From Clostridia bacterium (GTDB lineage Bacteria; Bacillota_A; Clostridia; Christensenellales; Aristaeellaceae): a stretch of 17,915 nucleotides of DNA. The position numbers were made by a program, and so were the translations under genes. This document shows, piece after piece, positions 6,541 to 16,300 of the stretch; positions within the stretch are counted from its first letter, which is position 1; each line of letters opens with the position of its first letter. The stretch is from contig JAFQGN010000367.1 in NCBI GenBank assembly GCA_017398245.1, positions 1 to 17,915 on the forward strand, written 5' to 3'. Under the pieces are notes generated by a model. It made no database searches and had not been told where the DNA came from. It worked only from the letters and a program-made list of their open reading frames with translations.

Positions 6541-6720
6541 GAGTCTGTCGAAAAACCATGATAAAGGCTTGCGCGACAGAGTAGCGGGGGATGTGGTGCT
6601 GGGGCCAAAGGCCCCTGGCGAAGGGCCCCCTGCACGTTTTATCCTTGGGTTTTTCAAACTTTTTTGGAAGTTTGAAAAACCTGTTTCAGCGTGTCGAAAT
6701 ACTTTTTCGACACGCTGAAA
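6538..6720 (+). mobile_element. 183-bp multi-hairpin element with terminal inverted repeats, copy 2
   Basis: It begins TTTGAGTCTGTCGAAAAA and ends in the complement of TTTCAGCGTGTCGAAAAA. Apart from about six substitutions it equals the reverse complement of 31-213, with the same length. It carries the same internal GGGGCC hairpin, the 14-bp TTTTTCAAACTT stem (about 6649-6682) and the 16-bp end stem (6684-6720). It has no coding potential and lies between the flavodoxin gene and the giant gene, both of which transcribe toward it. Confidence 0.78.
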
Positions 6721-6743
6721 GGCCGCCCGGTGGGGCGGCCTTT
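6718..6743. terminator. Terminator hairpin ending the giant gene, right direct copy
   Basis: An exact second copy of 6515-6540, with T-runs on both strands. On the minus strand it lies about 106 bases beyond the stop codon of the giant gene and is the first good terminator that transcript meets. Confidence 0.82.
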
Positions 6744-6849
6744 CTTCTTTTGGGGATGTTTTTCGGGCGGCGGCTTTTGCGTGCGGCTTTGCGCACCGCG
6801 GCACGCGGGACCGTTTTGGCCCCGATGCGGCGCAAGAGGCAAAATCCGC

Positions 6850-7302
6850 TTACTTGCCGCCCATATCCTTGCCCTTCTTCTCCTTGCCGTCTTCGCCCAG
6901 CGTGAGGGTCTTCGGCTTTGTCGGCAGGGACCGGCTGCGCGGGCGGGCTCTCTGCGGCTCTTCGCTGAAGAGCTCATCCAGCGTGACGCGCTCTCTGGCC
7001 GGCTTTTCGTTTTTCTCAACGTCGGTCAGCTCTTGCTGCGTCTTTTCCGCTGCCTCCCGCTCTTTCTGGGTGCCCGGCAGCGAATTTGCGCGGCCGCGCT
7101 GCTTCGGCACGTCGGCGTTTTCCATCTCATCGAGGGCGATCTTCTCGCGCACCGGCTGCTTTGGCGCCGTTTCAGCGGCTTTCGGGGCTGTCTCGGGACC
7201 GCGGGATTCCGGCACGTCGGGGCTGCGCATCTCGTTGATACGGCGCTCCTCAGGTGCCTGCGCTGCGGCCTCGGGTGGCTGCTGCGCTCTCTGTGCCTGA
7301 TA
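6850..7302 (-). other. Disordered C-terminal tail with three degenerate peptide repeats
   Basis: About 150 residues rich in Pro, Glu, Arg and Lys. Three related peptides begin at residues about 3297 (INEMRSPDVPESRG), 3330 (IALDEMENADVPKQRGR) and 3381 (VTLDELFSEEPQRARPR). The last two are followed by RANSLP and RSRSLP. The end is KEKKGKDMGGK. It looks like a tether with short docking motifs. Confidence 0.7.
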
Positions 7303-10300
7303 CTGCCTGTTGGCGTTGGCAAACACACGCTTTGCCACGCTCTCCTGTACGGCGCGCTGGCGGGCTTCCCGGTCGGGGTCGTTCTGCCAGAGGGCATCCA
7401 TCTTATCGGCGCGGGTCTCGATCTTTGTCCGGCCAAGGTCGAATGCGCGGCGCACGGCGTTGTGCTCGCTGCGCTTTTCCAACTCGTCGAGGCTGTGCAT
7501 ATTGAGCTGCAGCGGCGAAACGCGCACGGTGAGCACGCCGTTTTTATCCGGCTCGAGCATACCGATCTCGATGCGGTGCTCACCGGATATCAGCTGCGCA
7601 AGGGCGTCGCGCTGCATGCGGGTATCTGCGGTCGCCGGAGTATCGGCAAATTTGTCGGCATAGAATTCACGCATGCTCTTGCCGTCGATGAAGACCATAT
7701 CCTGCATCTCAAGGCCGTTCTCCTCCATGAGATCCCTTGCCGCACGGTTGGAAAATGCTGTACCGATCAGCGCATGGAACATGTTGCCGGCCTCATATCC
7801 CTCCGGATCCCGGACGGTGCCGTACAGCGCGGCGGCGGCGGCCTGGGGCACGGTAACGCGAACGGTCGGATCCAGGGTTTTGCCGCTCTTCGCTGCCATG
7901 CTCTGCTTGTAGTGCTGCAAAGCGCTCTCCACCTGCAGCAGCGTATTGGGCATCAGCATTGCGTCGCGGTTGCGCATCGTAAGCGCATCGATCTGGCCCC
8001 AGGACTCATTCAGCCCGTTGGCCGACAGCGCATAGGACGCCAGATAGCTGTTAAAGTTGCTCACCACGCCGTAGTTGATCAGTTCAAAGCAGCGCTTGGC
8101 CTCGGGTGTATTGTAGCGCGCTTCCAGATAGCCGTGGTTTTCTTTGGCCTTTGTGCCAATGGTCTGATTATAGCGGACGGCTTCCATCAGGCGCAGCATA
8201 TCCCGCTCGCTCCGGGTGAGCTGATCGGGGCCTGTGCGCGCGCCGGTATCCTTACCCTGCAGGCAGGAATAATCCAGCGCCATGGGATCGAAGGTGTCCA
8301 CTTTGTCGTAGAACATATCCAGCGCGGCTTTTCTGCCCTCGGGGCCGCTGTAGTAGAGGCGGGCGTACTGCTCGCCCGCGATCGCCGCTTCTTCCGGCGT
8401 GGCGCCCATGTCGATCGTGACCATCTCGGCGAAATCGCGGGTATCGTTTGTCGAGCGCTTGTGCTCGTGTCCCAGCTCCGTGGCCGTGGCTCTGGCAGCC
8501 GTACCGGCTGCGACGCGCAGCTCGGCGCGTTTTTTTATCGCCGCCATCAGCTGCGGCGAGAAGATCGGATCCGCCAAAAATGCGGCAGGCGCTTCCCGCT
8601 CGGCGGCGTTTTTGCCCAGGGATGCCGCCACGTGCTCAACATTCTCCCGGCGCAATGCCTGCTGGTGCATGGCATGCAGTTCTTCCAGATGGCGGTCGTA
8701 GCGCGAGAAGATGCCGGCCTGATGGGCATAACGCTCGGCCGCTTCCACCTTGTCCTGCAGGATGACCTGCGCGGCCACGTCCGTTTCGGGGGCATTGCTC
8801 AGCGCACGTCGTTCCGTTTCGGCATAGGCGCCTGCCAGCTGCTGACGCTCGGCGGCGGAAACGCCCTTCGGCTCCTGCAGCACTTCGGCAAAGCGCTCCA
8901 GCTGCTGCACGCGCAGGAGCTGGTCGATGTAGTTTTGCGCGGCTTCGGCGTTTTGGGCGCGCACTTCGGCGCTGCCCGGCGCAGCCTCATCCTGCTGGAA
9001 GGCGAGGAATTCCCGGGCGATGCGCAGCTGCTCGGCGCCGTCAAGTGCCTGCAGCGCATCCTGGGTCAGGGGGCCGGCTTCGAGCCCGGCAAGGAGCGCC
9101 TCGGCCTGCGCCGCTGCAGCGCTTACAAACAGGCCGCTGACCGCTTCCAGTTCGTCCGTTTCCCGGGCGACGGCTTCGCTCACGCTGCCGAGCAGCGCCG
9201 TACCGCCGGCTTCGATCTGACTTGTGCGTATCGCGTGGGCATTCTGGGCGTTCTCCAGCTGCATGCGCGTTCCCAGCGACCTGTTGCTGCACTCACGCGC
9301 ATACGCTTCATGTTCCGCTTCCGGCAGACCAAAGGCATGGACCGGCGCTGCCGGTACATACGTCACACCGCGTTCGGCGGCCATCTGGTTCAGCCGCTCC
9401 TCTTTTCCGAAGCTGCGCAGCGCCTGCATCAGGTGATAGCGTTCGCGCATGGCGTTATCGTAGCCGGCGACGGTAGTCTGCGAGTCCTTCGAGAAGGCGA
9501 AATACTCCGGCCGCAGATTCACCGCCTCGGTGAGCACGCGGAAGGTCTTGGACAGCGCCGCGCTCAACGCGATACTGTCGTATGGGGTTTTCGCATCCAG
9601 CGTCTCATCGGCAAAGCTGTGCAGCATCTGAATATTTTCGGCATACTCCTGCTGCATGGTCTTCGGCAGATGATCCAGCGACACCTTCGCACCTTCGATA
9701 TACGCCAGCGTATCCCGCAGATCCTGCCTGTTCTCATGGACGGGAAGCTTGCCGTCAATGCCCAGGGCAAAGATGTTCTTTGCACTGGCGATGACGGCCA
9801 TATCCTTTACATAGCGTTTTTGCAGCTCGATGGACTTATCGATCTCCAGGATGCGCTGCAGGGCCTCTTCCCGGGTCTCGGGCGGCAGATAGTTGTGGGG
9901 GTCCATCCACCATTCCGGCGTGACCGGCTCAATGGTACCGCCGTGCACCTCGATGCCGTCCTTCTCACGGGCCTCGGCCTCGATGGCCCGTATGTAGAGC
10001 TCATCCGGCACCTGCACCACACGGTCGCCCATGGCTTCGATCTCGGCCTCGCGGGCGGTCATGGCCTCGGGAGCGGCCAGATCGCGGAGCGGCCACCGGT
10101 CCAGGGCAGTCTTATAGGTACCGGCGTAACGCCCCACGCAGTCGTGGAGTTCTGCTTTCAGCTGTTCGGACAGATCGACGGCGGCGACGGGGTCTTCCGC
10201 CGCAACAAATCGGTCGCGGTCTGCCGCGGTGATGCTGCCGGCGCGCACCGCTTTATCCAGCACGGCGCGCCGCTCTGCCTCGGGCACATTGAGGTCAAGC

Positions 10301-13300
10301 CTTTTTTCGAGATACGTTTCGTAAACCTCATGGCGCTTATACGCCGGTTTGACCTCGTTGTTGCGCATGCGTTCCAGGGTTTCACGCGCTGCAATATCAA
10401 AATCAAAGGGAAGGTTTTCCGTCAGTCTTTCGATGTCTCGCCAAAGCAATGCGGATGCGGGATCCGCAGCCTGCGCGATCATACGGTCGGTACGCTGCTG
10501 CGCATCGATATACTGCTGCGCCCGCTCCTGCTGCTGCTGGAGGATCCCGCGTTCCCGCTGGATCTGTTCATTCTGTGCCAGAGGCACGCGCAGCGCTTCG
10601 TCGGCTGCTGTGCGCACGGCGCTGAGATCGCTGACGACAGCGGGAGGCGCATCCTCCTCCTGCGCGTGCGCGCCCTTGATGAACGCCGCCTCGTTGGCGC
10701 GGCTGCGCGCCTGCATGGCGCTCTCCAAATTCGCATGGGCAAACACACGCTTTGCCACGCTCTCCTGAACGGCGCGCTGGCGGGCTTCCCGCTCGGGGTC
10801 GTCCTGCCAGAGGGCGTCCATCTTATCGGCGCGGGTCCCGATCTTTGCTGCGCCGAAATCGAGTGCGCGGCGCGCGGCGTTGTGTTCATTGCGCTTTTCC
10901 AGCTCATCCATGGCGTGCAGGTTGAGCCGGACGGGCGAGACGCGCACGGAGAGCACACCGTTTGCATCCGGCTGCAGCATGCCGATCTCCACGCGGCGAT
11001 CGCCGGACACCAGCAACTGGAACGCATCCTGCTTGATGCGATCTTTGCTGGGCGCGGCACGCCTTTCGTCGTAAAGTTCGCGCATGCTCTTGCCGTCGAT
11101 GAAGATCATATCCTGCATCTCAAGGCCGTTTTCCCGCATCAGGCGCTTCGTGCCATCGTTGGTGAACAGTGCGCCGATGCTTGCATCGAACATGCCGCTG
11201 CCTTTCCAGCTATGGGGCTCCCGGATCGCTTCGTACATCTTGCCGGCAGTTGGGGCAGGCATCGTGGCGTGGATCGTCGGATCCGTCTTTTCCCCCGCCA
11301 TGGACGCCATGACCTGCTTATAGTGCTGCAGGGAGACCTCGGCGCTCATGGTCATTTCGTGCATGATCGACTCATCGCGTATCGCCAGTGCCTGTTCACG
11401 CATGGGAGACCAGTCATTATCGAGACTGTTGGCCACCAGCACACACATGGTGATGTAGGTGTTCATGCTGTTCATGATGACGCCGTAGTTGATCATGTCA
11501 TAGCGCTGCAGCGCCTCGGGCGTGTTGTAGCGCGCTTCCAGATAGCCGGGGTTTTCTTTGGCCTTTGTGCCAATGGTCTGATTATAGCGGACGGCTTCCA
11601 TCAGGCGCAGCATATCCCGCTCGCTCTGGGTGAGCTGATCGGGGCCTGTGCGCGCGCCGGTATCCTTACCCTGCAGGCAGGAATAATCCAGCGCCATGGG
11701 ATCGAAGGTGTCCACTTTGTCGTAGAACATGTCCAGCGCGGCTTTTCTGCCCTCGGGGCCGCTGTAGTAGAGGCGGGCGTACTGCTCGCCCGCGATCGCC
11801 GCTTCTTCCGGCGTGGCGCCCATGTCGATCGTGACCATCTCGGTGAAATCGCGGGTATCGTTTGAATCGCGGTTGTGCTCGTGTCCCAGCTCCGTCGCCG
11901 CGGCTCTGGCAGCCGTACCGGCTGCAGTGCGCAAATCGGCACGGTTTTTTATCGCCGCCAGCAGCTGCGGCGAGAGCTGCGGCGCGCTAAGCAGGCCGAC
12001 AGGCGCTTCGCGCCCGACGGCATTTTCGCTCAGCGACGCCGCCACGCGCACAACATCCTGCTGGCGCTCCAGCCGCTGCTGCTCTGCCTGCAGCTCTTCG
12101 ATGTGCCGCTCGTGGCGTGCAAACGTATTGACCCGATTTGCAAAGCGCCCGGCCGCTTCCGCTCTGTCCTTCTGGATCAGCCGTGCGTCTGCATCGGATT
12201 CGGGCGTGTCCGACAAAACCCGCGCTTCCAGATCCGCATAGGCCTTGGCCAGCTGCAGGCGCTCGGCGGTGGAAATGCCCTGGGGCTCGCGGAGCACGTC
12301 GGCAAAGTGCTCCATCTGCTGCACGCGCAGGAGCTGGTCGATGTAGTTTTGTGCAGCCTCGGCGTTTTGGGCACGCTCCCCGGCGGTGCCCGGCGCGGCC
12401 GCCTCCTGCTGGTAGGCGAGAAATTCCCGTGCGATGCGCAGCTGCTCGGCGCCGTCAAGTCCCTGCAGCGCCTCATGGGTCAAGGTGTGGGCTTCGAGCG
12501 CGGCAAGGCGCTGCTCGGCCTGAGCGACTTTCTCCTGCTGCGTGACCTGCCCGGCGATGTCGTAGGTTTCGGAAAGCGCTTCGAGCGCCTGCTGCTCGCG
12601 CAGCAAGCCAGCGCGCGCCGCCTCGAACTGCGCCGCAGAAGCCCTTGCAAACAGGCCGCTGACCGCTTCGAGTTCGTCTGTTTCCCGGGCGATGGCGCCG
12701 CGCAGGCCGTCAAGCAGCTGCGTGCCGGCTTCCCTGAGTTCCTCTGCGCGATCGGCCTGATATCCCTGGGCGTTCAGCACCTGGGAGACCAGTCTGTTCG
12801 CTGTGCGGCGCGTCTCGTGCCCGCGCGCTTCCAGCTGCGCCGCAGAGAGGGCGAAGGCGTGCTTCGGCTCTTCCGGCGTATACGCCGTGCCGCGCTCGGC
12901 GGCCATCTGTGTCAGCCGCTCCTCTTTTCCGAAACCGCGCAGCGCCTGCATCAGGTGATAGCGCTCATGCATGCCGGTGTCGTAGGTGCTGATGGCATTC
13001 TGCCTGTCGCGGGCAAACAGGGCGTACTGCGGCTGCATCGTCACGGTTTCATCGAGAATGCGCCCCGCAGCGGTTACGGCATGCTGCAGCGGATCATAAT
13101 CGACCGGCCCCGGTGCGTCGATGTGCTGGTCGGCAAACTGACGCAGCGTCTCCATATGCCGCGCGTACTCCTGCTGCATGGCCTGCGGCAGATGCTCCAC
13201 CGAAATATTCAGGCGTTCGATGTGCGCCAGGGTATCGCGTATATCCTGCCGGATCTCGTGCACGGGCATGGTTTCATCGATGCCGCTTATGAACAGCATC

Positions 13301-16300
13301 TTGGCGCTGGCGACGATGCTGGCATCCTGCATGTAGCGCTTGTGCAGCTCGAAGGTCTTATCGATCTCCACGATGCGCTGCAGGGCCTCTTCCCGCGTCT
13401 CGGGCGGCAGGAAGGAAGCCGGCTCAGGTCTCCATTCATTGAGAAGCGGTTTTACCGTGCCGCCGTGCACCTCGATTCCGTCCTGCTCCAGGGCCTCGGC
13501 TTCTGCGGCCCGTCTGTAGACCTCATCCGGCACCTGTACCAGTTGGGCGCTGAGCACTTCGATCCCGGCCTTGCGCCCGGCCATGGCCTCGGGATTGGCC
13601 AGTTCCCGGTGCGGCCACCGGTCCAGGGCAGCCTTATAGGCGCCGGCGTATTCGGCCACGGCGGTGTTGAGTTCGCCCTTGAGGGTCGCCAACAGCGCAT
13701 CGGCCTCGGCGGCGGGCAGTTTAAGCGCTTCCTCAAAGCGCGTGCGCTCCTCCTTGGTGATCCTGCCGCCGCTGACGGCCTGATCCAGCAGCTCCCTGCG
13801 TTCAGCCTCAGGTGCACCGCGCCGGTGCACATCCAGGAGCTGCTCCAAGGCCTGATGCCGGAAGAGTGCCGGCCGCACGACCTTCTCGCCCATGCGCGCA
13901 GTCTCAAAGCGGACGACGGCATCAAAATCAAAGGGGAATTCCTCGTACAGTTTTGAAACATCCGGCCAGTTGATCTCGGATTTCGGATCGGCCGCCTGCT
14001 TCAAAAGCCGGTTTGTACGGCGCTGCACATCCAGGAACTGCTGTGCGCGCTCCTGCTGCTGCTCGAGAAGGCCGCGTTCGCGCAGGATCTGTTCCTTCTG
14101 CGCCTGGGCCTCCCGCAGCGCTTTGTCGGCCACTGTGCGCGCGGCGCTGAGATCGCTGACGGCAGCGGGAGGCGCAGCCTCCACCAGCCCGCGCGCGGAC
14201 TTGATGAAGGCCTCCTCGTTGGCACGGCTGCGCGCCTGCATGGCGCTCTCCAAATTCGGACGCGTAAAGATGCGCTGCGCCACGCTGTTGCTGATGGCCG
14301 CATGCCGCGCTTCGCGGTCGGGGTCGTTTTGCCAGAGCGCATCGGCCTTTGAGGCACGGGTCTCGATCTTTGTTGCGCCGAAATCGAAGGCGCGGCGCGC
14401 GGCGCCGTGCTCATATCGGCGCTCATACGGCTCGAGGGCGCGCAGATCGGGCTGCATGGGGCAGACGCGCACGGAATACGCGCCGGTATGATCGGTGGTG
14501 ACAAGACCCAGTTCCACGCGGTACTCGCCGGACACCATCGCATCGAACGCCATCTGCTGCAGGGCACGCGTGCGCCGCCTGGGTTCAAAGCCGGCCGTCT
14601 GCTCGCCGTAGAGTTCCCGCAGACTCCGGCCGTCGATGAAGATGAGGTCTTCCATCTCAGCGCCGGTGTCGCGCATGTACTGCTGGGCTACATCGGAGCG
14701 CAGCGCCAGGTCGATGGTGTCGATAAAATTGCGTGCACGCGGGTAGTCGTTATCGCGGTTCGACCCGCCGAGCATGGACTCGTACATCTGCCGCGCCGCT
14801 TCGCCGGCGGGCACGGTAAAGCGAAATGCCATTTCTTCGGGGGGAAGGCGCACGCCTTCCAGCGCCGCGCGGTGGACGCGGTATGTCTGCATGGAGATCT
14901 GCGCGGCCATCGGTATGGCCGGAAGGAGACCCACGGGCACTTCGCCCGCCCGAAGCTGCGCATCGAAGGCTTCTCTTGAGAAACCCGGGACCGACATAAG
15001 GTTCTGCCGTATGCCGTTTGACGGCAGCACGCCGTTGGAAAAATAGAGATTAAAGCCATGGGAGACGAGCATGTTCTGCATCAGATCAAAGCGCAGCCGC
15101 GCCTCGGGCGTGGGATAGCGCGCTTCGAAATAGCCGGGGTTTTCCCCCATCTTTGTCATAATTGCCTGGTTGGCGCGCACCAGCCGCACAAAGGAAAGAA
15201 CATCGCGCTCGCTGCGCGTGAGGTTATCGGGAGGCAGGCGCGGGCCGTCGTCGCGCCCTTCCAGCACCGAGAGATCCAGGGAGAACACGTCCACCGCGTC
15301 CATGCGGTCGTAGAACATATCCAGCGCTTCTTTTCGCTCGGCGGGCGTGCCGAAAAACAGGCGGGTGTATTCGCTCGTAATGCGCGCGGCCTCTTCGGGC
15401 GTTGCCCCCAGCGGATACGGCGCCATCTCCGTAAAATCGCGCAGGTCGAGCTCACTCTGCGTGTGCCCAAGGAGCGCCGCCGTCTCGGTTCCGGCGGACA
15501 CCGCCGCATCGGACGCCTCCCGCATGCGCCCCAGCGCCTCCTTCAGCTGCGGAGAAAAAACCGGGGTAAGCTGGAAGTTCGGCACTCCGTGCGCGAGCAG
15601 GGCTTCGCCGGCATTGCGCGCCGTATCGGTCGCGTCGAGCTGGAGGACCGTGCGCACAAGATCGCGCTCGGTCCGTGCGATGTAGCGTCTGGCCGCTTCG
15701 ATGCGGCCGGTTTCCAGCGCGTCGGCTTCGCCGCGCTGTGTCAGGCGCTGCTGCCGGTTTTGCAAAAGGTTGCCGGCGGCCTGCAGCGCATTCTGCAGGC
15801 GTACACGCTCACCGTCAAGCTCGCTGTGCCGGGCCTGCTGCTGCTCCGGCGTCATGACAAAGGGATGCATGGGACGATGTTCGTCCTTTTCCCGCATCTG
15901 CGTCAGATACGCTTCGTCGCGCGCGTTTTCGGGCAGATACGAGCGGCGGTACGCATCCCGATTCGCCGCATCGAGCACCGCGAGGCCACGCTCCGCATCG
16001 AGCCGCTGCTCCGCTGCGTCGCGCATCTCCTGCATGTGGGTGTCCGGGTCAAAAATGCGCGGCGCGAATGTTTCGATGACCTCCGGATCGCCCCGCACGA
16101 TCTCTTTGAGTACGTAGGCAGCCATGCCGGCAAGCGCTTCCGTGCCCTGCTGCATCTTGGCGGAATAGTAGTTGAACGGCGGCATGGGCGTCTGGCCAAG
16201 GGTGTCTTCGGCGCCGGCGAGCAGGTGCTCCATGATCTCGTTCATCACAATGGCGCCCACCGCCGCCCGCGGCAGACTCATATTGCCGCGGTCGTAGCCG

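Noticed and set aside
6691..11865. A 1,724-codon open frame on the plus strand, antisense to the giant gene
   Set aside because: It follows the GC-rich codon pattern of the minus-strand gene, has no ribosome site, repeats wherever the giant gene repeats and begins inside the terminator/element region. It is an antisense shadow.
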